A DNA stretch of 64,000 nucleotides. It comes from Stenotrophomonas sp. BIGb0135 (lineage in GTDB: Bacteria; Pseudomonadota; Gammaproteobacteria; Xanthomonadales; Xanthomonadaceae). The DNA lies in assembly GCF_024810105.1 (NCBI RefSeq), contig NZ_JANUDX010000011.1:86600-150599 (forward strand), read 5' to 3'. The notes beneath the pieces were generated by a model. That model was not told where the DNA came from. It was given only the letters and a program-made list of their open reading frames with translations, and did not search any database. The position numbers were made by a program, and so were the translations under genes. This document shows positions 1 through 9,014 of the stretch, one piece after another; position 1 is the first letter of the stretch, and the number at the start of each line of letters is the position of its first letter.

Positions 1-2
1 TC

Positions 3-710
3 CCGGCACTGTGGCAGGCCGATGCGCCGTCGCGGCTGCGGCTGGAAGGCGGCACCCACAACCCCCTGGCACCCAGCGCGGATTTCATCGCCGACGCCTA
101 CCTGCCGGCCTTGGCGAAGATGGGCGTGCAGGCGTCGCTGCAGCTGCAGCAGCATGGCTTCCACCCGGCCGGCGGCGGCGTCATGCAGGTCGAGGTGGCG
201 CCGTGCGCGGCGCTGCAGCCGCGCGTGTTCGACGCGCGCGGCGCGCTGGCTTCGATGGAGGCCAAGGTGCTGATGTCCGGGCTGCCCGGCGACATCGGCC
301 TGCGCGAGCTGCAGGTGCTGGCCGAAAAACTCGGCGTGGACCCGCATCCGCGCCACGTGCACGCGGTGCGCCCGGCATTGGGCCCGGGCAACGTGGCGCT
401 GGTGCATGTGCGCCATGCCGAGCATGTGGAGGTCTTCAGCGGCCACGGCGAGCGCGGCGTGTCGGCCGAGCAGGTCGGCGCGCGCCTGGCCGGGCAGGTG
501 CGCCAGTACCTGCAGGGTAGCGGCTGCGTCGGTGAGTACCTGTCCGACCAGCTGCTGTTGCCGATGGCGCTGGCCGGCGCCGGCGCCTTCACCACCCGGG
601 CGATCAGCGCGCACCTGGCCAGCAACGCACGCCTGATCGAAAAATTCCTGCCGGTCGAGTTCGACTGGCAGCCGCACGACGGCGGGTGGCGGGTGACGGT
701 CAGTCGTTGA
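3..710 (+). CDS. rtcA: RNA 3'-terminal phosphate cyclase RtcA (5' end outside window)
   Basis: RtcA converts an RNA 3'-phosphate to a 2',3'-cyclic phosphate through an adenylated histidine intermediate. The gene is open from the left edge, so only about the last 235 of the roughly 340 residues usual for the family are present. The visible part has the family signature GGTHNPLAPSADF near its start, then PxLxxMG and the glycine-rich HPAGGG stretch. The end overlaps the converging neighbour by 11 bases. RtcA normally works with the ligase RtcB, but the rtcB of this window lies about 53 kb away beside a slipin gene. Whether a sigma-54 activator RtcR lies upstream cannot be seen. Confidence 0.9.
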   Translation, partial: PALWQADAPSRLRLEGGTHNPLAPSADFIADAYLPALAKMGVQASLQLQQHGFHPAGGGVMQVEVAPCAALQPRVFDARGALASMEAKVLMSGLPGDIGLRELQVLAEKLGVDPHPRHVHAVRPALGPGNVALVHVRHAEHVEVFSGHGERGVSAEQVGARLAGQVRQYLQGSGCVGEYLSDQLLLPMALAGAGAFTTRAISAHLASNARLIEKFLPVEFDWQPHDGGWRVTVSR

Positions 711-1131
711 CCGCGCGCGCCACCTCCCTGCGCGGCCATCGCCACGCCACCACCACGGTGGCCAGCGACAGCGCAATCTCGATCACCCCCAGGGTGAGGT
801 AGAACCACCATGCGCCGGGCATCGTCAACAGCATGATGGCCGCGTACACCAGGCCGAAGCCGATGTTGAGCCAGCGCGCCAGCGACGCCGGCGCCACCAG
901 CGACAGCAGCACCATCAGTGCCGGGATCGCCAGCATGACGGCCGTGCCCACCAGCGTGCCTTCGCTGACCGGTCCGACCGGGCCGGTGCCGTTGATCATG
1001 CCCTGCAACTTGCCTGGCACGTACAGGCCGAAGTAGTCGCCGTAGATGTAGCAGAACATCAGCGCGGTCCACAGCGCCGACAGCTTGAAACGCACGTGGA
1101 CCGGTATGTCATGCAACGCGGATGTGCTCAT
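700..1131 (-). CDS. Small multi-pass membrane protein, DUF6326-like
   Basis: A 143-residue hydrophobic protein with about four predicted membrane segments, at roughly residues 15-35, 55-80, 85-105 and 110-130. It resembles the DUF6326 family, which has no assigned function. The ATG at 1131 lies inside the end of the upstream DUF4386 gene with a 23-base overlap, so the two are probably co-translated. The start was chosen at MSTSALHD because the longer reading frame upstream is arginine-rich shadow sequence. It is probably an inner membrane protein, with no enzymatic motif visible. Confidence 0.75.
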   Translation of the reverse strand: MSTSALHDIPVHVRFKLSALWTALMFCYIYGDYFGLYVPGKLQGMINGTGPVGPVSEGTLVGTAVMLAIPALMVLLSLVAPASLARWLNIGFGLVYAAIMLLTMPGAWWFYLTLGVIEIALSLATVVVAWRWPRREVARAVND

Positions 1132-1861
1132 GGCCGTTCTCGTCGGGAAAGTGGGATGCGGGCGGCGGCGGGCCGGCCATGCTGGCCCGTGCCCCGAACA
1201 GGGCCAGCCACAGGCCGCTGCCGATCTCGCCGAGCGAGGCCGGCAGCGTGGCGTAGTCGGAGAGCACCGTCGCGGCATAGCCGGGGATCAGCAGCTCGCC
1301 AAACACATTGAGCAGGTAGCCGACGCCGCCGAGCATCAGCAGCACGCCGAGCGCGCGCGGGATGGCGCGCGTACGCCACACCAGCCAGCCGAACGGCAGC
1401 AGCCACAGGCCCCAGAACATACTGGCCAGGAAGATCTGGCTGCTCCAGCTTTTCAATGCGGCCATCGCCAGCATCTGCAGCTGCCCCGCCGCCAGCACCC
1501 TCGCCAGCGCCGGGTCGGTGAGCAGGTTCACCGCGTCCAGGCGATGGGCCAGCGCGGCCAGCGCGATCGGTACACCCGTGACCGCCAGTGCCACCATCAG
1601 CGTGGCGGCCGGCCGATGCGCGGCGGCGAACACGCGGTACAGCAGCAGCGGCAACAACAGGAAGGCGATCTGCTCCAGGGCGAAGGCGGCGATGCCGGCG
1701 CGGAACAGGCCGGCCTGCGCGGTCACGTTGGCCAGGGTGGCGGCGGGATCGTCGCCGACGCTGATCCGGGAGGGCACGTAGGCCAGGCTGAAGATGCCGG
1801 TGGCGATCACCACCAGATACACCGCGCCGGCCAGGCGGCCGGTCCGCTGCTGCATTGCCAT
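1109..1861 (-). CDS. DUF4386 family integral membrane protein
   Basis: A 250-residue membrane protein with about six hydrophobic helices. It starts MAMQQRTGRLAGAVYLV, a typical beginning of DUF4386 proteins, and carries the characteristic run around residues 140-170 with LASMFWGLWLLPFGWL. The function of the family is unknown. It is the first gene of a two-gene unit with the overlapping DUF6326-like gene. Residues 30-45 probably form a periplasmic loop. An alternative ATG two codons further in is equally possible. Confidence 0.8.
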   Translation of the reverse strand: MAMQQRTGRLAGAVYLVVIATGIFSLAYVPSRISVGDDPAATLANVTAQAGLFRAGIAAFALEQIAFLLLPLLLYRVFAAAHRPAATLMVALAVTGVPIALAALAHRLDAVNLLTDPALARVLAAGQLQMLAMAALKSWSSQIFLASMFWGLWLLPFGWLVWRTRAIPRALGVLLMLGGVGYLLNVFGELLIPGYAATVLSDYATLPASLGEIGSGLWLALFGARASMAGPPPPASHFPDENGHEHIRVA

Positions 1862-2115
1862 CGCGCCGCTCCGGGTACCGGTGGGAAGGACCGGTTGCCG
1901 CCACCGTACGGGGCCGGTCAGGCGGCGGTGACTGCCGGAAGTCACGCGCCGACGGACGGTAGGACAGCGCATCGCCGGTGCCGGCGGCCACCACCGCCGC
2001 GACTCGTCGGCTCCGACCCGGCACTCATCCCGGATTTGCCGGGATTCGTCGCGTGCCGCTTGTGGGGCCGCGGCCCGGCGCCCAGAGTCTGGCGCTGTCC
2101 GCTGGGAGCGCGCAA
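1862..2115. other. Intergenic region between divergent genes
   Basis: About 250 bases separate the leftward DUF4386 unit from a rightward small gene. It is GC-rich and I see no convincing -10/-35 pair, terminator or repeat. Both flanking promoters should lie here. Confidence 0.4.
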
Positions 2116-2388
2116 ATGAACAAGGGAATTCCGTACCTGCTGGCTGTTCTTGTCGCGCTGACGCTGTCGGCGGGCTGGGCGGCGCCGGTGCTGGCCCTGT
2201 TCGAGCATGCGTACAGCTGCCTGCAGGGCGGTGGCGGGCTGGACCTGGTGCGGCTGCGCTGCGAACCCCGCCCCGACGGCCTGGGCGCACTGCTGGGGTC
2301 CTGGCCGTTCTGGGCGACCGCCGCGGGACTGGCGGCATCGGCACTGGCCGCCACGCGTCTGCCGCGGTGGCCCCGGTCACTACGCTGA
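2116..2388 (+). CDS. Small hypothetical membrane protein
   Basis: A 90-residue protein starting [15 protein letters not shown]. It has an N-terminal hydrophobic segment (about residues 5-25) and a second one near residues 60-80. Two cysteines sit in the intervening loop (SCLQGG and LRCEP), which would be periplasmic and could form a disulphide. The ATG follows a GGGAGCG stretch that may serve as ribosome binding site. I do not recognise a family. It lies 71 bases before the acetyltransferase gene and may be co-transcribed with it. Confidence 0.5.
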   Translation: MNKGIPYLLAVLVALTLSAGWAAPVLALFEHAYSCLQGGGGLDLVRLRCEPRPDGLGALLGSWPFWATAAGLAASALAATRLPRWPRSLR

Positions 2389-2459
2389 ACGCGCGTCGCG
2401 GGGCGCACCCCGCGCGGGCCGAACACGGCATCATCAGCAGCCCGAAGCAAGGATCGACC

Positions 2460-3020
2460 ATGGCGCTGAGCGAAAAGGAAAAGATGCTGTCCGGCCAGCC
2501 GTACCGGCCGGGCGACCCGGAACTGCAGGCCGCGATGGCCGCGGCCAAGCACTGGATGGTGCGTTACAACGCCGCCCTGGCCGAATCGCCGTCGGGGCGC
2601 CGCGAGCTGCTGCGCGAGCGACTGGGCGAGGTCGGCGATGGCGCGGTGATCCGCCCGCCGTTCCATTGCGACTACGGCAGCCACATCCGCCTGGGCGCCG
2701 GCGTCTTCCTCAACTACAACTGCGTGATCCTCGACGTGGCCGAGGTCAGCATCGGCGAGGGCACCCAGATCGGCCCGGCCGTGCAGATCTACGCGGCCGA
2801 CCATCCCCGTGACCCGCAGGCCCGGGCGAGCGGGCTGGAACTGGCCCGGCCGGTGCGGATCGGCCGCAATGTCTGGATCGGCGGCGGCGCCATCGTGCTG
2901 CCCGGGGTCAGCATCGGCGACGGGGCGGTGGTCGGCGCCGGCAGCGTGGTCACCCGCGACGTGCCGGCTGGCGCGACGGTGGTCGGCAACCCGGCCCGGG
3001 CCGTACCGCCGCGCGATTGA
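2460..3020 (+). CDS. Maltose/galactoside O-acetyltransferase family (LbH fold)
   Basis: A 186-residue sugar O-acetyltransferase of the Maa/NodL/LacA group, which transfers acetyl from acetyl-CoA to a sugar hydroxyl. Residues 1-55 form the Maa N-terminal helical region ([14 protein letters not shown]). From about residue 60 the isoleucine-patch hexapeptide repeats build a left-handed beta helix. The catalytic histidine is probably that in AADHP near residue 117, and [15 protein letters not shown] is the usual coil before the C-terminal NPAR motif. The length is normal. The true substrate cannot be told from sequence. Confidence 0.9.
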   Translation: MALSEKEKMLSGQPYRPGDPELQAAMAAAKHWMVRYNAALAESPSGRRELLRERLGEVGDGAVIRPPFHCDYGSHIRLGAGVFLNYNCVILDVAEVSIGEGTQIGPAVQIYAADHPRDPQARASGLELARPVRIGRNVWIGGGAIVLPGVSIGDGAVVGAGSVVTRDVPAGATVVGNPARAVPPRD

Positions 3021-3094
3021 TCCGGCTCAAGGCGTGGCGTCCACAGGGGGTGTGCAATGGTAGCCATCCCCTTTCCCCTGGATGGAGCCGTGCC

Positions 3095-3541
3095 ATGTAC
3101 AAGCGAATCCTGATTGCCACCGACGGGTCGGAGCTGTCCGAAAAAGGGCTGCTCAAGGGGCTTGAACTGGCCAGGGACCTGGATGCCGAGGTCGATATCG
3201 TGACGGTGTCCGAGCCGTGGGCGGTGGGCATGTACGACGCGATGGGCTGGAGCGTGGGCTACATGAACAGCCCCGAGTACAAGGCCGACCGCGAAGAGAC
3301 CGCGCAGAAGCTGCTGGCGCCGGCCAAGGCCACCGCCGAGGCCCAGGGCCTTCGCGCCAACGTCGTCCACGTGCTGGACCGCTACGCCGCCGACGGCATC
3401 ATCGATACCGCCACCGAGCGCAGCAGCGACCTCATCGTGATGACCTCGCACGGCCGCCGTGGCGTCACCCGCGTATTGCTGGGCAGCCAGACCGCCGAGG
3501 TGCTGGCCCGCAGCACCGTGCCGGTGCTGGTGATCCGCTGA
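3095..3541 (+). CDS. Universal stress protein (UspA family)
   Basis: A 148-residue single-domain universal stress protein. It opens with MYKRILIATDGS, where the aspartate binds nucleotide, and ends with the GRRGVTRVLLGS loop that binds ATP phosphates in ATP-binding members, so it is probably the nucleotide-binding type. The C-terminus VPVLVIR is a standard dimerisation strand. The start was chosen because it gives the canonical N-terminus. The 73 bases upstream hold no further gene. Such proteins are usually induced by starvation or oxygen limitation. Confidence 0.9.
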   Translation: MYKRILIATDGSELSEKGLLKGLELARDLDAEVDIVTVSEPWAVGMYDAMGWSVGYMNSPEYKADREETAQKLLAPAKATAEAQGLRANVVHVLDRYAADGIIDTATERSSDLIVMTSHGRRGVTRVLLGSQTAEVLARSTVPVLVIR

Positions 3542-3590
3542 CGACCGGCACTGCCTGGCGCGGGGCCGCCTCGACGGCGGCGCGTTCGGT

Positions 3591-3830
3591 TCAGTCGCGC
3601 AGCTTCAGCGTCTGCGACTCATCCAGGCTGCCGTCGGGCTGCAGCACCACGTAGCGTTCGCCGGCGCGGTCGAACAGCACCGGGATCGGGTCGCGGAACA
3701 GCGGGCGGCGCACGAAGCGCAGCTGCCAGCCAAAATGTTCCAGCGTCTCCACCGCCTGGCGTTGCTCGGCGGTGAGTCCGGCCCGCAGCTGGACGGGATC
3801 GGGGGGCTGGCGGCGTTCGGGTGTATTCAT
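3591..3830 (-). CDS. Conserved hypothetical small protein
   Basis: A 79-residue soluble protein rich in charged residues, with no signal peptide or membrane segment. The pattern FGWQLRFVRRPLFRDPIPVLFD followed by RYVVLQPDGSLDE suggests a compact alpha/beta fold, and I remember similar proteins only from xanthomonads and pseudomonads, without function. It lies downstream of a DUF2782 lipoprotein gene, same strand, 85 bases apart, and the two may be co-transcribed. Confidence 0.65.
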   Translation of the reverse strand: MNTPERRQPPDPVQLRAGLTAEQRQAVETLEHFGWQLRFVRRPLFRDPIPVLFDRAGERYVVLQPDGSLDESQTLKLRD

Positions 3831-3915
3831 CCGGTACAACGAAGCGGCAGGGGAGACAGCTGCGCCTGCAAGCGGCGTTCCAGCACCGCAGGCAGGGGCA
3901 GCGCGGCGGCGGCGG

Positions 3916-4194
3916 TCACCAGCTGTAGAGCTTCCAGTACACCGGCGAGACGCCGTCCTTGTCGCTGTCCATGCGGCCATCGCCGTTGCGGTCGTACATG
4001 TAGTACGGCGCACCCTGCGCCGGGGTCACCTTGACCATGCGCAGCTGGCCACCGACCCGGTATTCGTCGATCGTATCGCCATTGGCCAGGGTCTTGTTCG
4101 TGACATCGGCGCCGCTGACATCCACCGGGGGCATGCCGCCGGAGGTGGCGCAACCGGCCAGTGCGAGCAGGCCAACCAGCAACAGGGTTCTCAT
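3916..4194 (-). CDS. DUF2782 lipoprotein
   Basis: A 92-residue lipoprotein. The signal peptide MRTLLLVGLLALAGC ends in a lipobox LAGC with Cys15 as the lipidation site. The mature part contains the DUF2782 pattern EYRVGGQLRMVKVTP and YYMYDRNGDGRMDSD, an acidic loop resembling a calcium-binding hand. DUF2782 genes often sit divergently next to polA in gammaproteobacteria, as here, with 96 bases between the two starts. The function is unknown; the location is periplasmic face of a membrane. Confidence 0.85.
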   Translation of the reverse strand: MRTLLLVGLLALAGCATSGGMPPVDVSGADVTNKTLANGDTIDEYRVGGQLRMVKVTPAQGAPYYMYDRNGDGRMDSDKDGVSPVYWKLYSW

Positions 4195-4290
4195 GGGCCG
4201 AGGTCCTAGGGCGAGGGGAGCCCGATTATGCCCCACGTACCGTGAGCCGCGTGCCTAGGGCGCGCCGGGCCGGGCGCGTAGAATCGTCGC

Positions 4291-7062
4291 ATGAGCCGAT
4301 TAGTCCTGATTGACGGGTCCAGTTACCTGTACCGCGCGTTCCACGCGCTTCCGCCGCTGACCAATGCCCACGGTGAACCCACCGGCGCGTTGTTCGGCGT
4401 GGTCAACATGCTGCGCGCCACCCTGAAGGAGCGCCCGGAATACGTGGCGTTCGTGGTCGATGCGCCCGGCAAGACCTTCCGCGACGACCTGTATGCCGAT
4501 TACAAGGCCAACCGCCCGCCGATGCCCGACGACCTGCGCCCGCAGATCGAGCCGATGTGCCGCATCGTCGAGGCGCTTGGCCTGAGCATCCTGCGCATTC
4601 CCGGCGTGGAAGCCGATGATGTGATCGGCACGCTGGCGCTGCAGGGCCACCAGGACGGCCTGCACGTCACCATCTCCACCGGCGACAAGGACTTCGCGCA
4701 GCTGGTGCGCCCGGGCATCGAACTGGTCAACACCATGAGCGGCAGCCGGATGGATTCGGATGCGGCGGTGATGGACAAGTTCGGCGTGCGCGCCGACCAG
4801 ATCGTCGACCTGCTGGCGCTGATGGGCGATGCGGTGGACAACGTGCCCGGCGTGGAGAAGTGCGGGCCCAAGACGGCCGCCAAGTGGCTGGCCGAGTACC
4901 AGCACCTGGACGGGGTGATGGCCGCCGCGCCCGGCATGAAGGGCAAGATCGGCGAGAACCTGCGCGCCGCGCTGGAGCGCCTGCCGCTCAACCGCGAGCT
5001 GGTGACCATCCGCACCGACGTGCCGCTGGACGCCAGCCCGCGCACGCTGGCCCTGCGCGACCCCGACGTGCCCGTGCTGGGCGAGCTGTACCTGCGCTAC
5101 GGCTTCACCCAGGCGCTGAAGGAGCTGGGTGGCCCGGCAGCGGCGGCGGTGGCTGCCAGCGACGCCACGGTGAGCCTGCGTGGCACCGCGGCCGGCTACG
5201 CCCGCAGCGCCCTGGCCGAGGCCCCGGCGCCGCTCGATCCGGCACTCTCCGCGCCGGGTGACTACGAGATCGTGCTGACCACCGAGCAGCTGTCGGCCTG
5301 GGTGGAGCGCGCCGAAGCGGCCGAGCTGATCGCCTTCGACACCGAAACCGATGCGCTGGACGCGATGCGCGCCAACCTGGTGGGCATCAGCCTGGCGGTC
5401 GAGCCGGGCAGGGCGGCCTATATCCCGGTCGGCCACGACTATCCCGGCGCGCCGGCGCAGCTGCCGCGCGCGCAGGTGCTGGACGCGCTGCGCCCGGTGC
5501 TGGAGAACCCGGCCAGGAAGAAGCTCGGCCAGCACGGCAAGTACGACCTGCACGTGCTGCGCCGGCATGGCGTGGACGTGCAGGGCTACCACGACGACAC
5601 CATGCTCGAGAGCTTCGTGCTCAACTCCACCGCCACCCGCCACGACATGGATTCGCTGGCGATGCGCTACCTGGGGTACACCACGATCAAGTTCGAGGAC
5701 GTGGCCGGCAAGGGCGCCAAGCAGATCCCGTTCTCGCAGGTGGGCCTGGACGAGGCGGCCCGCTACGCCGCCGAAGATGCCGACATCACCTTGCGCCTGC
5801 ACCGGGTGCTGCAGCCCCAGCTGCTGGCGATCCCGGCGCTGGATGGCGTATACCGCGGCATCGAGATGCCGCTGGTGCCGGTGCTGGCCCGGATCGAGGC
5901 CAACGGCGTGCACATCGACATGGCCGAGCTGCGCCGGCAGAGCCAGGACCTGAGCGTGCGCATGCTGGCGGCCCAGCAGAAGGCCACCGAGCTGGCCGGG
6001 CACACCTTCAACCTGGATTCGCCCAAGCAGTTGCAGGCGGTGCTGTTCGACGAGCTGAAGCTGCCGGCACTGGTGAAGACCCCCAAGGGCCAGCCCAGCA
6101 CGAATGAAGAGGCGCTGGAGGCGATTGCCGAGCAGCACGAGCTGCCGCGGGTGATCCTGGAGTACCGCGGCCTGGCCAAGCTGCGCAGCACCTACACCGA
6201 CAAGCTGCCGGAGATGGTCAACCCGGACACCGGCCGGGTCCACACCAGCTACCACCAGTCCGGCGCGGCCACCGGCCGGCTGTCCTCCTCCGACCCGAAC
6301 CTGCAGAACATCCCGATCCGCACCGAGGACGGCCGCCGCATCCGCCGCGCCTTCGTGGCCCCGCCGGGGCGCAAGATCCTGGCCTGCGACTACTCGCAGA
6401 TCGAGCTGCGGATCATGGCCCACCTGTCCGAGGACCCGGGCCTGGTACGTGCCTTCGAGCAGGGCGTGGACGTGCACCGCGCCACCGCCGCCGAGGTCTT
6501 CGGGCGGGCACTGGACGAGGTCACCCCCAACGAACGTCGCGCCGCCAAGGCGATCAACTTCGGCCTGATGTACGGCATGAGCGCGTTCGGCCTGGCCCGC
6601 AACCTGGGCATCGACCGCGGCCAGGCCCAGGACTACGTGGCGCTGTACTTCAGCCGCTACCCGGGCGTGCGCGACTTCATGGAGCGCATGCGCCAGCAGG
6701 CGCGCGACCAGGGCTATGTGGAGACGCTGGAGGGCCGCCGTCTGTACCTGAACGACATTCACGCCCGCAACCAGGGCCTGCGGGCCGGCGCGGAGCGCGC
6801 CGCGATCAACGCCCCGATGCAGGGCACCGCGGCGGACATCATCAAGCGCGCCATGGTCAAGGTGGACGACTGGCTGCAGGGCCAGGCCGGGCAGGCCCGG
6901 ATGATCCTGCAGGTGCACGATGAACTGGTATTTGAAACCGAAAGCGAGTTTCTCGATACCTTGCGTTTGAATGTGGTCGAGCTGATGTCGTCATCGGTCC
7001 AGTTGCGGGTGCCGCTGGTGGTCGATGCGGGCGTTGGCGACAACTGGGATGAAGCGCATTGA
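4291..7062 (+). CDS. polA: DNA polymerase I
   Basis: A full-length 923-residue PolA, which fills gaps and removes primers in replication and repair. Residues 1-290 form the 5'-3' exonuclease domain (LIDGSSYLYRAF, ADDVIGTLA, STGDKDF). Residues about 330-520 form the proofreading domain, apparently active because the DxE motif FDTETDALD near residue 349 and the late AAEDAD are kept. The polymerase domain has motif A DYSQIELRI (about 700), motif B RRAAKAINFGLMYG (about 748) and motif C QVHDELVFE (about 873). A small RNA gene follows, an arrangement seen next to polA in other gammaproteobacteria. Confidence 0.98.
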   Translation: MSRLVLIDGSSYLYRAFHALPPLTNAHGEPTGALFGVVNMLRATLKERPEYVAFVVDAPGKTFRDDLYADYKANRPPMPDDLRPQIEPMCRIVEALGLSILRIPGVEADDVIGTLALQGHQDGLHVTISTGDKDFAQLVRPGIELVNTMSGSRMDSDAAVMDKFGVRADQIVDLLALMGDAVDNVPGVEKCGPKTAAKWLAEYQHLDGVMAAAPGMKGKIGENLRAALERLPLNRELVTIRTDVPLDASPRTLALRDPDVPVLGELYLRYGFTQALKELGGPAAAAVAASDATVSLRGTAAGYARSALAEAPAPLDPALSAPGDYEIVLTTEQLSAWVERAEAAELIAFDTETDALDAMRANLVGISLAVEPGRAAYIPVGHDYPGAPAQLPRAQVLDALRPVLENPARKKLGQHGKYDLHVLRRHGVDVQGYHDDTMLESFVLNSTATRHDMDSLAMRYLGYTTIKFEDVAGKGAKQIPFSQVGLDEAARYAAEDADITLRLHRVLQPQLLAIPALDGVYRGIEMPLVPVLARIEANGVHIDMAELRRQSQDLSVRMLAAQQKATELAGHTFNLDSPKQLQAVLFDELKLPALVKTPKGQPSTNEEALEAIAEQHELPRVILEYRGLAKLRSTYTDKLPEMVNPDTGRVHTSYHQSGAATGRLSSSDPNLQNIPIRTEDGRRIRRAFVAPPGRKILACDYSQIELRIMAHLSEDPGLVRAFEQGVDVHRATAAEVFGRALDEVTPNERRAAKAINFGLMYGMSAFGLARNLGIDRGQAQDYVALYFSRYPGVRDFMERMRQQARDQGYVETLEGRRLYLNDIHARNQGLRAGAERAAINAPMQGTAADIIKRAMVKVDDWLQGQAGQARMILQVHDELVFETESEFLDTLRLNVVELMSSSVQLRVPLVVDAGVGDNWDEAH

Positions 7063-7205
7063 GACGGAAATCACGGGGAAATGGCTGAATTGGTTCATTG
7101 GCGGTCGATTAACTGACTGTCGGATGAATGTTTCCCCTGTGGCGCTTTCATTAATTGGGCCCCTTCACGAAGTGTCAATGTTCGAGGTGCTTTTATAGAC
7201 CTCGA

Positions 7206-7332
7206 CAGGCGCAACGCCTGTTGTGGATCTCTCCCATCCCCTGGAGCAGATCTCGGAACGGGGGCTCCTCCCCAAGCGCCCGTTCCCCGGCCCCGCTGAC
7301 CTCCCCCTGGTCGGCGGGGCTTTTTATTTGCG
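7206..7332 (+). ncRNA. C-rich-loop small RNA downstream of polA (sX13-like)
   Basis: This non-coding stretch folds by eye into consecutive stem-loops: stem 7205-7211/7215-7221, a 5-bp stem 7226-7230/7248-7252, stem 7255-7262/7279-7286, and the terminator stem 7290-7301/7309-7320. The last three loops are runs of C (CTCCCATCCCC, CTCCTCCCC, TCCCCC). That is how I remember sX13, the Hfq-independent virulence sRNA of Xanthomonas, which targets G-rich mRNA sites. A possible -10 box TATAGA lies at 7194-7199. Spot 42 and ErsA occupy the same place behind polA in other genera. The existence of an RNA is well supported; identity with sX13 is from memory. Confidence 0.7.
7290..7325 (+). terminator. Rho-independent terminator of the small RNA
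   Basis: A 12-bp stem (7290-7301 with 7309-7320, one G-T pair) closes a TCCCCCT loop and is followed by five T residues and TATTT. It is the strongest intrinsic terminator seen on the plus strand in this window. Confidence 0.9.
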
Positions 7333-7434
7333 CCGTCGTAACCCCTGCGCGGCGCCCCGGATCAGAGCGCGCCGTGCCGATTGCCGTGGACCCTGCGGGC
7401 GGCCCATGCTGTGGGCTTGACCGGGGAGAGTCGC

Positions 7435-7911
7435 ATGAGCGATCTGTTTGCATTGGCCATGCCATGGTGGGAATTCATCCTGCGCGCGGTGGTGGTGTAC
7501 GTGCTGGTACTGGGCATGGTGCGGTTGTCGGGCAAGCGCGCGCTGGGCCAGATCACGCCCTTCGACGTGCTGTTGATCGTGCTGCTGGGCAACGCGGTGC
7601 AGAACGCCCTGCTGGGCAAGGACACCTCGTTGGGCGGTGGCCTGCTGCTGGCGGCCACGCTGATCCTGCTCAACTACGGCGTGGGCTGGCTGAGCACGCG
7701 CAGCCGGCGCGTGGAAACGCTGGTCGAAGGCGAGCCGGTGCTGATCGCGCGCGATGGCAAGGTGCTCGACTCGGTGCTCCGGCGCGAAATGGTGACCCAG
7801 TCCGACCTCGACGCCGCGCTGCGCCAGCAGGGCTGCCTGTCGATCGACGACGTCGCCCTGGCGGTGCTGGAAATCAACGGCCACATCACCATCGTGCCGA
7901 AGAAGGCGTAG
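7435..7911 (+). CDS. YetF/DUF421 family membrane protein
   Basis: A 158-residue protein with about three N-terminal membrane helices (residues 10-30, 38-55, 62-80). A cytoplasmic DUF421 domain follows, with the family patterns GKRALGQITPFDVLLIVLLG and VEGEPVLIARDGKV, and ends in INGHITIVPKK. YetF-type proteins are linked in Bacillus to spore or stress phenotypes, but the biochemical role is unresolved. It is shorter than the roughly 230-residue Bacillus form, which is common in proteobacteria. It is apparently monocistronic. Confidence 0.85.
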   Translation: MSDLFALAMPWWEFILRAVVVYVLVLGMVRLSGKRALGQITPFDVLLIVLLGNAVQNALLGKDTSLGGGLLLAATLILLNYGVGWLSTRSRRVETLVEGEPVLIARDGKVLDSVLRREMVTQSDLDAALRQQGCLSIDDVALAVLEINGHITIVPKKA

Positions 7912-8061
7912 ATCCGCAGAAGGCATAGATCCACGCCGTGCGTGGATGCCATCGTTCGGGACCGCAGCCACCCACGGGGGGGTTCTACCCGCCGGGACAA
8001 CCATCGACCGTATGCGCGTCCCCCATCGCTAACGCTACGGCCGCTGCGGTGCCGCGTTCGG
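7912..8061. repeat. Intergenic REP palindrome
   Basis: A palindrome TAGATCCACG...CGTGGATG at about 7926-7948 lies between converging yetF and hemF. It is of the REP type found throughout this window. Convergent transcription and the stem suggest a shared transcription stop, but no T-run is present. Confidence 0.5.
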
Positions 8062-8967
<906 letters not shown>

Positions 8968-9014
8968 TTACCGCAGGCCGCAGACGCGCACGGTTGGCGT
9001 GGCCGCCGCGGGCG

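Noticed and set aside
4300..6918. Long open frame of 872 codons antisense to polA
   Set aside because: Composition is rich in His, Gln, Val and Arg and has no recognisable domain; it is a reading shadow of a high-GC gene.
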